Origin: an uncultured Thermoplasmata archaeon
GTDB lineage: Archaea; Thermoplasmatota; Thermoplasmata; Methanomassiliicoccales; Methanomethylophilaceae
Direction of reading: 5' to 3'
Length of the DNA: 7,140 nt
Assembly: GCA_946545675.1 (NCBI GenBank)
Contig: CAMNNR010000064.1
Span: 1-7,140, forward strand
Both the position numbers and the translations under genes were made by a program. A model generated the notes under the pieces. The model was given only the letters and a program-made list of their open reading frames with translations, did no database searches and was not told the origin of the DNA. This document shows, one piece after another, positions 1 through 6,909 of this stretch (positions are counted from its first letter, which is position 1; every line of letters begins with the position of its first letter).

Positions 1-23
1 AGGCCAAGGCTTATAATGCGCAT

Positions 24-30
24 ATTTATA
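24..30 (+). promoter_or_regulatory. TATA box of the helicase gene
   Basis: An ATTTATA stretch resembles the archaeal TATA box (TTTAWATA-like). Its centre near 27 predicts transcription starting around 52-54, which gives a leader of about 40 nt before the ATG at 94. This makes an upstream in-frame ATG at 16 unlikely as the start, because it would lie before the promoter. Assigned by motif and spacing only. Confidence 0.5.
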
Positions 31-93
31 CGAGGGTCCAAGAACGGAAGATGTCTGCGGCTGTCGCAGGCTGTATGTTCAGTGAGTGATACA

Positions 94-1506
94 ATGAACT
101 CCAAATTCATCAATCTCGGTCTCTCCGAGGACATTGCAAAGGCAGTAGACGAGATGGGCTGGGAAGAACCTTCGCCCATCCAGGAGTCAGCCGTCCCCTA
201 CGGACTCAACGGTTACGATCTCATCGCACAGGCGCAGACCGGTACTGGAAAGACCGGTGCATTCGGTTCCATCATCCTCAGCAACATCGAGCCCGATATG
301 CAGAAACCCTCCGCCATCGTCCTCACCCCCACCAGGGAACTTGCCGTACAGGTCTCCCAGGAACTCAACAAGATGGCCGCTTACACAGGCCACGTCTGTA
401 TCCCCATCTACGGAGGGGCGAGCATCGAGAAACAGATCAAACAGCTCGAGAAGGGCTGCGACATCGTCGCAGGAACCCCCGGACGCGTCAAGGATATGAT
501 CGAGCGCGGATACCTCGACCTCTCAGTCATCAAGATAGTCGTCATGGACGAATCCGACCGTATGCTGGATATGGGATTCATCGACGATATCGAATTCATC
601 TTCAAATCCTGCCCCGAAGAGAGGCAGATGCTAATGTTCTCGGCCACCATGCCCGAGGACATCAAGAGGCTCGCCTCCGACTACATGAGAAAACCCAAGG
701 AAGTCAACGTCTCCAAAGACGAGGTCGTCCTCGACCTCATCGACGCATACTACATCAGCGTCGGAAGGAGGAACAAATCCTGGGCACTCACCCGTATCAT
801 CGACCTCGACAATCCCAAGGCCCTCATCTTCTGTCAGACCATCAAGATGGTCGACACCCTCGAGCAGAGGCTGAAGGAGCACAACTACAAAGTGGAGGCG
901 CTCCACGGAGACATGCCCCAGTCCAAGAGGGAGAAGGTCGTCAACGACTTCAAAGCAGACAAAGTGGACCTACTCATCGCCACCGATGTGGCCGCCAGGG
1001 GTCTGGACATCGACGACATCAGCTACGTCATCAACTACGACATGCCCGAGCAGATCGACACCTACATCCACAGGATCGGAAGGACCGGACGTGCAGGAAA
1101 GAGGGGTACCGCCGTATCCTTCGTCACCCGCGAGGAGGAATTCCTCGTCCGCGAATTCGAGCTCAGGACCGGCCTGCACATCGAGAAGAGAGATGTGCCA
1201 GAAGCCGAAGAGGGCACCAAGGACACCATCAGGAAGGTCGTGGACTACGAACAGCTCTCCGACCCCTTCGGAATGGTGAAGTTCAGGATCAACCTCGGAA
1301 AGAACGACGGTGTCGGAAAGGTCAAACTGGCCGACCACATCAACAAGTCAGGAAGGATCATGGACGCCGCCATCGGAAAGATCCAGATCGGTGACGATGA
1401 ATCAATCGTCGAGGTCCACAAGGACTTCGGCAACCGTATGCTCATGGACGTTCCCAAACAGCGCTTCAAGGGCAAGAAAGTCGTCGTCAAGGTCGTCGAC
1501 AACTGA
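94..1506 (+). CDS. DEAD-box RNA helicase with C-terminal DbpA-type RNA-binding domain
   Basis: ATP-dependent RNA helicase of 470 aa, acting in the cytoplasm on structured RNA. All core motifs are visible: Q-motif (F5, Q30 in PSPIQ), motif I AQTGTGKT (47-54), Ia PTRELA (79-84), TPGR (128-131), motif II DESD (152-155), motif III SAT (183-185), motif IV LIFCQ (244-248), motif V ATDVAARGLD (296-305) and motif VI HRIGRTGR (326-333). Residues about 391-469 (RINLGKNDGVG...GKIQIGD...SIVEV) match the DbpA RNA-binding fold (PF03880), which in E. coli DbpA recognises a 23S rRNA hairpin; a role in ribosome assembly or cold RNA remodelling is inferred. Start: the ATG at 94 follows GTGAT (86-90) at the spacing expected for pairing with the 16S 3' end, and the Q-motif lies close behind. 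In-frame starts at 82 (GTG) and 16 (ATG) are less likely. Motif II has Ser where Ala is usual. The gene converges on ybaK. Confidence 0.95.
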   Translation: MNSKFINLGLSEDIAKAVDEMGWEEPSPIQESAVPYGLNGYDLIAQAQTGTGKTGAFGSIILSNIEPDMQKPSAIVLTPTRELAVQVSQELNKMAAYTGHVCIPIYGGASIEKQIKQLEKGCDIVAGTPGRVKDMIERGYLDLSVIKIVVMDESDRMLDMGFIDDIEFIFKSCPEERQMLMFSATMPEDIKRLASDYMRKPKEVNVSKDEVVLDLIDAYYISVGRRNKSWALTRIIDLDNPKALIFCQTIKMVDTLEQRLKEHNYKVEALHGDMPQSKREKVVNDFKADKVDLLIATDVAARGLDIDDISYVINYDMPEQIDTYIHRIGRTGRAGKRGTAVSFVTREEEFLVREFELRTGLHIEKRDVPEAEEGTKDTIRKVVDYEQLSDPFGMVKFRINLGKNDGVGKVKLADHINKSGRIMDAAIGKIQIGDDESIVEVHKDFGNRMLMDVPKQRFKGKKVVVKVVDN

Positions 1507-1513
1507 AACTCAA

Positions 1514-1541
1514 CCGGGGGAAACCCCGGGATCATCTTTTT
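1514..1541 (+). terminator. Hairpin plus T-tract after the helicase gene
   Basis: Seven bases after the helicase stop, CCGGGG (1514-1519), GAAA loop (1520-1523) and CCCCGG (1524-1529) form a perfect 6-bp stem with a stable GNRA-type tetraloop. TTTTT follows at 1537-1541. The arrangement fits an end of transcription for the helicase. It lies in the 34-bp gap to the convergent ybaK stop, so the hairpin may also protect the 3' end of the ybaK transcript, but no comparable T-tract follows it on the minus strand. Confidence 0.65.
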
Positions 1542-2008
1542 CAGCGGACTATATCCGCCGTACTGAACTCCAATACCTTTCTCAGGTCATTGAAATCCAT
1601 CTCGATCTGGATCCCCACCTTTCCCCCGCTCACATAGAATCTGGCACATTGTTCCGCGGAGGAATCCACGACGGTCCTCAGCTGCTTCCTCATACCCAGT
1701 GGGGAACAGCCCCCGTGGATGTATCCCGTGGTAGGCTGCAGCTCTTTGGAGGGGATCATCTGCACCGACTTCTCTCCCACTGCGGCAGCGGCTTTCTTCA
1801 GGTCGAGTTCCTTATCGGAGGGAACGACGAAAACGTAGTACCTCTCGGACTTACCCTGGGTCACCAGGGTCTTGAAGACCTCCTTCGGATCCTCCCCCAG
1901 GACCGAGGCCACATCGGTAGCGGCCACCGAACCGGTAGAGGTGTAATCGTGCACGGTGTATGGCACTTTCGCCCTGTCGAGTATCCTCATGGGGTTGGTC
2001 TTCTCCAT
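1541..2008 (-). CDS. ybaK: YbaK/EbsC-type Cys-tRNA(Pro) deacylase
   Basis: A 155-aa single-domain trans-editing enzyme, the usual length for YbaK. The family hydrolyses Cys-tRNA(Pro) made by mistake by prolyl-tRNA synthetase, and some members also act on other mischarged tRNAs. Diagnostic features are the key lysine in VFKTLV (K46, at the same position as in bacterial YbaK), DLKKAAAAVG (69-78), the TGYIHGGCSPLG loop (94-105) and FYVSGGKVGIQIE (124-136). The fold and active-site loop are complete. The ATG at 2008 is the first start with the conserved N-terminus; a GGAG sits 11 nt upstream, rather far for a ribosome site. The gene is convergent with the helicase and divergent from the UPF0371 gene, so it is probably transcribed alone. 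The family is mainly bacterial, so transfer is possible, but base composition matches the neighbours. Exact tRNA substrate is not readable from sequence. Confidence 0.93.
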   Translation of the reverse strand: MEKTNPMRILDRAKVPYTVHDYTSTGSVAATDVASVLGEDPKEVFKTLVTQGKSERYYVFVVPSDKELDLKKAAAAVGEKSVQMIPSKELQPTTGYIHGGCSPLGMRKQLRTVVDSSAEQCARFYVSGGKVGIQIEMDFNDLRKVLEFSTADIVR

Positions 2009-2059
2009 GCAGCTGAATACTCCAAGGTCCTATTAGTATGATTTTGAAGCCGAAGGATT

Positions 2060-2078
2060 CTCCAGATATGAACTGGAG
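2060..2078. promoter_or_regulatory. Dyad in the divergent ybaK/UPF0371 promoter region
   Basis: CTCCAG (2060-2065) and CTGGAG (2073-2078) form a perfect 6-bp inverted repeat around a 7-nt AT-rich centre. It lies about 50 bp before the ybaK start and about 70 bp before the UPF0371 start. A regulator binding site serving both genes is possible. A 6-bp dyad can also arise by chance. Confidence 0.25.
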
Positions 2079-2110
2079 CAATGAGGGGGAAAATTGGTCA
2101 GCACTCACTA

Positions 2111-2119
2111 TTAAAAATA
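2111..2119 (+). promoter_or_regulatory. TATA box of the UPF0371 gene
   Basis: TTAAAAATA is the most AT-rich stretch in the 138-bp divergent region and resembles an archaeal TATA box. Its centre near 2115 predicts a start of transcription near 2140, only a few bases before the ATG at 2147, so the mRNA may be nearly leaderless. The in-frame ATG at 2120 directly follows the box and is unlikely to be used. GAAGGG at 2135-2140, 6 nt before the ATG, is a weak ribosome-site candidate but would lie at the very edge of such a transcript. Confidence 0.45.
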
Positions 2120-2146
2120 ATGAAGACCCTACAAGAAGGGTTTACT

Positions 2147-3631
2147 ATGACCGCGCAGGGCTTCGACAGTGCAAAATACCTTGACCTCCAGACCAAAGCT
2201 ATCATCGACCGCATGAAACAGTTCGGAGGGAAACTGTATCTTGAAGTCGGAGGGAAGATCTTCGACGATCTCCACGCCTCGAGGGTCCTGCCCGGTTTCC
2301 TCCCAGACAACAAGATCCGCATGCTCGCAACCATGAAAGACCGTATGGAAGCCATCGTGGTGGTCAACTGCAACGACATCCAGAAGAGCAAGGAGAGGGG
2401 AGACCTCGGTATCACCTACGACCTCGAATGTCTCCGCATGATCGACCAGTACCGCAGCTGGGGGATCAAGACAGGTAACGTCGTCCTGACCATGTACTCC
2501 GGCCAGCCCGCAGCGGACAAGTTCAGGGAGGTCCTGAAGGACATGGGAATCAATTCCTACCTGCACTTCCCCATCCACGGTTACCCTGACGACACCGACC
2601 TCGTGGTCAGCGACAACGGTTACGGCAAGAACGAATACGTCGTGACCACCATGCCCATCGTACTCGTCACCGCCCCCGGACCCGGCAGCGGGAAGATGGC
2701 TGTGGCACTGTCCCAGATATACAACGACAACAAGAAGGGAGTCCGTTCCGGATATGCGAAGTTCGAGACCTTCCCGGTATGGAACCTGCCCCTTAACCAC
2801 CCAGTCAACCTTGCTTACGAAGCAGCCACGGTGGATCTCGAGGACATCAATCTCATCGACCCGTTCCACCTCGCCGCACACGGCGTGACCGCTGTGAACT
2901 ACAACCGCGACGTGGAATCCTTCCCCGTCCTGAAATCCCTGTTCGAGAAGCTCTACGGCGAATCCCCCTACCAGTCCCCCACCGACATGGGCGTGAACCA
3001 CGTCGGGTTCTGCATCGACAACGAGGAAGCGGTGAGGATCGCCTCCGAGAGGGAGATCGTGAGGAGGTACTTCCGCACCTACGTCGAAAAACTCTCCAAC
3101 AAAGTGGGCGAGGGAGCTATCAAGAGGATCGATGCGGTGATGAAACAGTCCGGAGCCGACCCCAACAACTTCACACTCTACAGGACTGTCAGGGAAGCGG
3201 CCGCGGAGAACTCCAAAGCGATCGCAGGCATCGAACTGAAGGACGGGACCATCATCCTCGGTAAGAGGGGAAAGGACCTGACAGCAGTCTCGGCAGCCAT
3301 CCTCAACGCACTCAAGAAGATCGGTGATATCGACAAGGAGGTGGACATCGTCCTCAGGGACATCATAAAACCCGTCCAGGACATGAGGACCGGCATACTC
3401 GGCAACGACAGCACCATGCTCCGTGCCGACGAGATGATGATCACACTCGCCATATCCGCATCCAAGGACGAACTCGCCAAGAAGGCCCTCGACCAGATCG
3501 GGGAACTCATCGGCTGCGACATCCACTGCTCGGTCACCCTGTACCCACAGGACATGTCGATCCTGAAGAAACTTGGCATGAACGTCACCTCGGAACCCGT
3601 TCCCCAGACCAAGTTAATGTACGTTCACTGA
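2147..3631 (+). CDS. UPF0371 / DUF1846 family protein
   Basis: A 494-aa protein recognised as DUF1846 (PF08903; UPF0371). The family is about 500 aa, common in Firmicutes, with bacterial structures solved but no agreed biochemical role. Recognisable stretches include FGGKLYLEVGGKIFDDLHASRVLPGF (about 26-51), VNCNDIQKSKERGDLGITYD (73-92), a glycine-rich P-loop-like APGPGSGKMA (176-185), NHPVNLAYEAATVDL (217-231) and DMGVNHVGFCI (280-290), followed by a helical C-terminal half. The glycine-rich loop with K183 suggests nucleotide or phosphate binding, which is an inference. No signal peptide or membrane segment is visible, so it should be cytosolic. I chose the ATG at 2147 because earlier in-frame ATGs (2081, 2120) lie before or on the TATA box. 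It stands alone: divergent from ybaK and followed by a tRNA gene with its own promoter. Full length suggests a working gene, possibly acquired from bacteria. Confidence 0.9.
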   Translation: MTAQGFDSAKYLDLQTKAIIDRMKQFGGKLYLEVGGKIFDDLHASRVLPGFLPDNKIRMLATMKDRMEAIVVVNCNDIQKSKERGDLGITYDLECLRMIDQYRSWGIKTGNVVLTMYSGQPAADKFREVLKDMGINSYLHFPIHGYPDDTDLVVSDNGYGKNEYVVTTMPIVLVTAPGPGSGKMAVALSQIYNDNKKGVRSGYAKFETFPVWNLPLNHPVNLAYEAATVDLEDINLIDPFHLAAHGVTAVNYNRDVESFPVLKSLFEKLYGESPYQSPTDMGVNHVGFCIDNEEAVRIASEREIVRRYFRTYVEKLSNKVGEGAIKRIDAVMKQSGADPNNFTLYRTVREAAAENSKAIAGIELKDGTIILGKRGKDLTAVSAAILNALKKIGDIDKEVDIVLRDIIKPVQDMRTGILGNDSTMLRADEMMITLAISASKDELAKKALDQIGELIGCDIHCSVTLYPQDMSILKKLGMNVTSEPVPQTKLMYVH

Positions 3632-3635
3632 ACGT
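3621..3635. repeat. 15-nt dyad over the UPF0371 stop codon
   Basis: ACGTTCA (3621-3627), a single C, and TGAACGT (3629-3635) form a perfect palindrome that includes the TGA stop (3629-3631). As RNA it could fold into a 6-bp stem with a 3-nt loop, but no T-tract follows, so it is a poor terminator. It may be a protein-binding site or chance. Confidence 0.3.
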
Positions 3636-3681
3636 CTCCGGCCCGGCGCATATAAGCCGAGGCCAGAGGCGTGACGATACG

Positions 3682-3688
3682 TTTATAT
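3682..3688 (+). promoter_or_regulatory. TATA box of the tRNA-Gly gene
   Basis: TTTATAT has its centre near 3685, about 32 bp before the mature tRNA 5' end at 3717. This predicts transcription from about 3711 and a very short 5' leader for RNase P to remove. A second TATA-like CATATAAG lies at 3649-3656 and could be an alternative or unrelated box. Confidence 0.6.
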
Positions 3689-3716
3689 GGCTTGACCCAA
3701 TCATCCGTTTGCTATC

Positions 3717-3792
3717 GTGGTGGTAGTGTAGTTGGTTATCACTTAACCTTGCCAAGGTTAGAACTCGGGTTCGAATCCCGGCCACCGCACCA
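3717..3792 (+). tRNA. tRNA-Gly (GCC anticodon), CCA encoded
   Basis: The cloverleaf folds by eye. The acceptor stem is GTGGTGG (3717-3723) with CCACCGC (3782-3788), including one U-G wobble at pair 2-71. A D-arm with GTTGG follows. The anticodon stem TAACC/GGTTA encloses the loop TTGCCAA, giving anticodon GCC (glycine). The T-arm TCGGG/CCCGG encloses TTCGAAT. Discriminator A73 is at 3789 and the CCA end is encoded at 3790-3792. There is no intron. The gene has its own promoter and is separate from the flanking protein genes. It reads GGC and GGT codons. Confidence 0.97.
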
Positions 3793-3811
3793 TATTTCTC
3801 AAGCATTCGTT

Positions 3812-3835
3812 CCCTGACAGGGTTATCGCGTTTTT
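3812..3835 (+). terminator. Possible terminator after tRNA-Gly
   Basis: A short dyad CCCTG-A-CAGGG (3812-3822) is followed after 8 nt by TTTTT (3831-3835), in the gap between the tRNA and chlI. Archaeal RNA polymerase can stop at T-runs alone, so the T5 may end the tRNA transcript. The dyad is short and the call is tentative. Confidence 0.35.
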
Positions 3836-3863
3836 ACCGGTTCACGACCCTGAAGTCACTTCC

Positions 3864-3868
3864 TTATA
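3864..3868 (+). promoter_or_regulatory. TATA box of the chlI-chlD operon
   Basis: TTATA, centred near 3866, predicts a transcript start near 3892, which leaves a short leader containing the GGAGG site at 3895. The in-frame ATG at 3874 would then be upstream of the transcript. A perfect 10-bp palindrome CCGATATCGG (3877-3886) lies between box and start, where a repressor could act, but palindromes of this length are expected several times by chance in 7 kb. Confidence 0.4.
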
Positions 3869-3894
3869 CCGCGATGCCGATATCGGGAGCATTT

Positions 3895-3899
3895 GGAGG
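3895..3899 (+). promoter_or_regulatory. Ribosome-binding site of chlI
   Basis: GGAGG, 10 nt before the ATG at 3910, is the strongest Shine-Dalgarno match in the window. It decides the chlI start in favour of 3910 over the in-frame ATG at 3874, and the resulting N-terminus ([11 protein letters not shown]) lines up with that of the downstream chlD product ([10 protein letters not shown]). Confidence 0.75.
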
Positions 3900-3909
3900 A
3901 AGTTTCCCA

Positions 3910-4947
3910 ATGGCAGATAGACACGCACTTATGTTCCCCTTCACCGCGATAGTCGGTCAAGAACTGATGAAGAAGGCACTCATCCTGAACGTCATCGACC
4001 CCGGCATCGGCGGAGTCCTCGTCAAAGGGGAAAAGGGGACCGCGAAGTCCACCACCATCCGTGCTTTGGAACAGGTCCTCCCGCCGGTCACCCACATCAG
4101 GGACTGCCCGTTCCGCTGCGATCCCCGCCACCCGGAGAAGTACTGTCCGTACTGCACCGAGAAATACTCTGACGGAAAGGTCCCGGAGACAGAAACCTCT
4201 CCGATGAAGGTCGTGGAACTCCCCCTCAGCGCCACCGAGGACCGTGTGGCCGGCACACTCGACATCGAATCCGTCCTGCAGACAGGTAAGAAGAAGTTCG
4301 AACCGGGTATCCTGGCACAGGCCAACGGCAACATCCTCTACGTCGACGAGATCAACCTGTTGGAGGATTACATCGTGGACATGCTCCTCGACTCCGCGGC
4401 CATGGGTGTGAACTACGTGGAGAGGGAGGGGGTGTCCTTCACCCACCCTGCCAAGTTCGTGCTCGTGGGCTCCATGAACCCAGAGGAAGGCGACCTCCGC
4501 CCCCAGCTTCTCGATAGGTTCGGGATGTCGGTGGAGATCAAGGGCGAGAAGAATCTCGGCATGAGGACCGAGGTCGTCTCCAGAAGGCTGGAATTCGATC
4601 TCGACCCCTATGCGTTCACCGAGAAGTACAGGGCGGATACCGAGGAAATCAGGGAGAGGATCGTGAAGGCGAAATCCCTGATAAAGGACATCAGGACCGA
4701 CAGGAAACTCATCGAAGCCGCCGCCTATCTCTCGGTATACTTCGGAATGGAAGGTCACAGGGCGGACATCACCATGATCCGTTCCGCCAGAGCCAACGCC
4801 GCCTATGCCGGCAGGACCGAGGTCACCAAGGATGACCTGGAGGAGATCGCTCCGCTGGTCCTCTCCCACAGGCTCAAGAAGAAACCGTTCGACAAGACGT
4901 CCGATTATGACATCCAGGACGTGCACAAATGTCTGGAAGACTTCTGA
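3910..4947 (+). CDS. chlI: Magnesium/cobalt chelatase ATPase subunit I (BchI/ChlI type)
   Basis: AAA+ ATPase of 345 aa, close to the usual BchI/ChlI length. In the family it forms a ring that, with subunit D, powers insertion of Mg2+ or Co2+ into a tetrapyrrole bound by a large H/CobN subunit. Visible are Walker A GEKGTAKS (40-47), the [17 protein letters not shown] block (104-120), Walker B ILYVDE (142-147, catalytic E147), [14 protein letters not shown] (148-161), sensor 1 GSMN (187-190), [15 protein letters not shown] with an arginine-finger candidate R203, and a C-terminal lid with [19 protein letters not shown] (283-301). Four cysteines (C66, C70, C79, C82) lie in an insertion after Walker A and may bind Zn or an Fe-S cluster. 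The gene overlaps chlD by 19 nt. No H/CobN gene is in the window, so the metal is unknown; in an archaeon lacking chlorophyll, cobalt for B12 is more plausible than magnesium. MoxR-like chaperone use is a less likely alternative. Confidence 0.93.
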   Translation: MADRHALMFPFTAIVGQELMKKALILNVIDPGIGGVLVKGEKGTAKSTTIRALEQVLPPVTHIRDCPFRCDPRHPEKYCPYCTEKYSDGKVPETETSPMKVVELPLSATEDRVAGTLDIESVLQTGKKKFEPGILAQANGNILYVDEINLLEDYIVDMLLDSAAMGVNYVEREGVSFTHPAKFVLVGSMNPEEGDLRPQLLDRFGMSVEIKGEKNLGMRTEVVSRRLEFDLDPYAFTEKYRADTEEIRERIVKAKSLIKDIRTDRKLIEAAAYLSVYFGMEGHRADITMIRSARANAAYAGRTEVTKDDLEEIAPLVLSHRLKKKPFDKTSDYDIQDVHKCLEDF

Positions 4948-6869
4948 GGTATCCCTTCTCAGCGGTGATAGGCGAGCGCAACGCCAAGAGGGCACTACAA
5001 TGCCTGCTAACGGACGACAGTCTCAACGGTGTCCTCATAAAAGGGCCGTCTGGTACTGCCAAGAGCGTGTTGGTCAGATCCATGGCCGGCCTCACCGATA
5101 AGGACATAGTGGACCTTCCCGCAGGCGCGGGCGACGAGGACATCTTCGGCGGGATCGATTTCGAGACGGCCGTGAAAGACGGTGTCACCCAATTGAAGGG
5201 CGGGATCCTGCAGCGTGCCCACGGGAACATCCTCTGCATCGACAACATTAACCTTCTTGACCCCAAGACGCTCAACACAGTCACAGAATGTATCAGCACA
5301 CATACCGTGAAGATCGAGAGAGACGGCATATCAGCCGAATACCCCTGCGACACCACTGTGGTCGCCACCATGGATCCGGCAGAACGTGAGCTCCCGGAGT
5401 CCATCGCAGACCGCTTCGACATCTGCGTGCTCATAGTGCCCGATACCGAAATCAGGACCCGCAGCGATGTGATAGAGCAGGACCTGGAATTCAGGGAGGA
5501 CCCTGATGCGTTCTGTGCCAGGTTCAGGGATGAAGATGAGGGGGTCAGGAAGAATATCGAAAGAGCCAGAGCCTCTGTTCCCAGCATAAAGATCACCCGC
5601 AGGGACATCAACGACATAGTGCTGATATGCAACAAGCTGCACGCCGTAGGGCATCGCGGGGACATCGCCTGTGCCCGTACTGCGAGGGCACTTGCCGCCC
5701 TTGACGGCGGTGAATACATCACGGAGGAGAACATCAAGGAAGCTTCGGTCCTCTGCCTCCTCCATCGCAGGAAACCCAAGACGATCTTCAACGAGAAGGC
5801 CGATGTGTTCATCCACAGCACCGACGCGGAAGGCCACGAAAGGGATGAGGAACCGGAGATCTCCAACAGGGAGATTGCCGAACTGGCCAGGATGTCGAGG
5901 GAACAGGACAAGATCGACCAGGAGATTCAGGACATAGTCGATTCGGTGGAAGTTTCCACGACAGAGGGAAGTGATCTCCAGCCGAAGGAAATCGAGGCGA
6001 TAGATGCCGAGGAAGAGAGCATCGATTCCGAACGCGGCGAGATCCCCGATGTCGATATCGTCACCGCCATGCTCAGGGACGTCCGCACCGACCTCGCCGA
6101 GATCGACAGGATAGAGATGATCCATCTGAACAAGGTTGTCGGTCACATCCCCCGCGCCGCACTCAGCAGCGACCGTAACGGGAGGGCCTCCGGGTACCGC
6201 ATCCCTGAGGGAAAGACCAAAGATCCAGCACTCGGCCCCACCATCCGTGCGGCATCCCCATACCAGAAGATCAGGAAGCCCAACGGCCTCAGTATCGTCA
6301 TAGAGCCGTCAGACATAAGGGAGAACATCCGCACGAAGGCGAGCTCCTGCTCGTTCATGTTCGGTCTGGATGTCAGCGGCTCGCTCTCCGACACCGGACG
6401 TCTCGATGAGGCGATAAAGGCGGTCAGGGCGATGCTGGAGGACGGTTACGTCAGACGCGACAAGGTCGGACTCATAACCTTCGGACAGAGGCTGGTCAAT
6501 CTGGCGGTACCGCTGACCAGGAACGTGGAGGCGGTGTTCGATGCCATCGAGAAGACGGAGACCGGCGGTTCCACACCTCTGGGACGTGCGCTGCTCACCC
6601 TGAACAAATACATGAACAACTATGTCAGGAAGAACCCTGACGAGCAGTGCTACATCATCCTCATCACCGACGGCGAGGCCGATACCGCGGTCACCGAGGG
6701 TTTCGATGCCATCATGGAACTGAGGAGGATCTGTGCTACCATCAAGATCCCCAACACCGAATGGATAATCATCGACAACGGTGCCCGTACCCGCCGTGTG
6801 AATTACGCTTTGAAACTCGCCAACTATCTCGGCGGCAGATGCATAGACATTCGCGAATTGGTAGGGTAA
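4929..6869 (+). CDS. chlD: Chelatase subunit D (ChlD/BchD type): AAA+ domain plus VWA domain
   Basis: A 646-aa partner of ChlI with three parts. Residues about 1-285 are an AAA+ module paralogous to ChlI, with Walker A GPSGTAKS (39-46), a changed Walker B ILCIDN (101-106, Asn for catalytic Glu), sensor-1 position TMD rather than SMN (147-149), and IADRF (159-163). Residues about 290-400 are an acidic, charged linker typical of D subunits. Residues about 475-640 are a VWA domain with a full MIDAS: DVSGS (481-485), T549 in GGSTPLG and D581 in LITDGE. The D subunit is expected to be a scaffold joining the ChlI ring to the H/CobN subunit through the VWA domain; loss of the Walker B Glu predicts little or no ATP hydrolysis. 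The ATG at 4929 gives an N-terminus matching ChlI; it lies inside chlI in another frame with only a weak AGGA upstream, so translation is probably coupled. No terminator is evident after the stop. Confidence 0.92.
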   Translation: MSGRLLRYPFSAVIGERNAKRALQCLLTDDSLNGVLIKGPSGTAKSVLVRSMAGLTDKDIVDLPAGAGDEDIFGGIDFETAVKDGVTQLKGGILQRAHGNILCIDNINLLDPKTLNTVTECISTHTVKIERDGISAEYPCDTTVVATMDPAERELPESIADRFDICVLIVPDTEIRTRSDVIEQDLEFREDPDAFCARFRDEDEGVRKNIERARASVPSIKITRRDINDIVLICNKLHAVGHRGDIACARTARALAALDGGEYITEENIKEASVLCLLHRRKPKTIFNEKADVFIHSTDAEGHERDEEPEISNREIAELARMSREQDKIDQEIQDIVDSVEVSTTEGSDLQPKEIEAIDAEEESIDSERGEIPDVDIVTAMLRDVRTDLAEIDRIEMIHLNKVVGHIPRAALSSDRNGRASGYRIPEGKTKDPALGPTIRAASPYQKIRKPNGLSIVIEPSDIRENIRTKASSCSFMFGLDVSGSLSDTGRLDEAIKAVRAMLEDGYVRRDKVGLITFGQRLVNLAVPLTRNVEAVFDAIEKTETGGSTPLGRALLTLNKYMNNYVRKNPDEQCYIILITDGEADTAVTEGFDAIMELRRICATIKIPNTEWIIIDNGARTRRVNYALKLANYLGGRCIDIRELVG

Positions 6870-6873
6870 CCCG

Positions 6874-6905
6874 TATCTGACAAATAGGATAGTCTCTGTC
6901 TGATA
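6874..6905. repeat. Imperfect inverted repeat after chlD
   Basis: TATCTGAC (6874-6881) and GTCTGATA (6898-6905) are inverted copies with one mismatch around 16 nt. They lie just beyond the chlD stop, between it and the tnpB hairpins. This could be the outer end of the mobile element, a weak transcript-end structure, or flanking DNA; no T-tract supports a terminator. Confidence 0.3.
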
Positions 6906-6909
6906 CTGT

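Noticed and set aside
16..93. N-terminal extension of the helicase from an ATG at 16
   Set aside because: The ATG precedes the TATA box and the 26 extra residues (MRIFIRGSKNG...) do not resemble helicase sequence; the ATG at 94 has a suitably placed GTGAT.
1310..2041. 243-codon plus-strand frame across the helicase end and ybaK
   Set aside because: It runs through the helicase in another frame, the hairpin terminator and the antisense of ybaK; no family resemblance.
2129..3526. Long open frame (465 codons) on the minus strand
   Set aside because: It is the antisense of the UPF0371 gene, kept open by GC-rich codon bias; its translation is Val/Asp/Gly/His-rich with no recognisable domain, whereas the plus strand matches a family along its whole length.
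3877..3886. CCGATATCGG palindrome before chlI as an operator
   Set aside because: Well placed between TATA box and start, but a 10-bp palindrome is expected about seven times by chance in 7 kb; kept only as a note.
3856..4995. Long open frame (379 codons) on the minus strand
   Set aside because: Antisense shadow of chlI; the plus strand has every AAA+ motif and a good ribosome site.
4874..6146. Open frames on the minus strand opposite chlD
   Set aside because: They overlap one another and the clear ChlD sequence; their translations are low-complexity and Ser- or Asp-rich.
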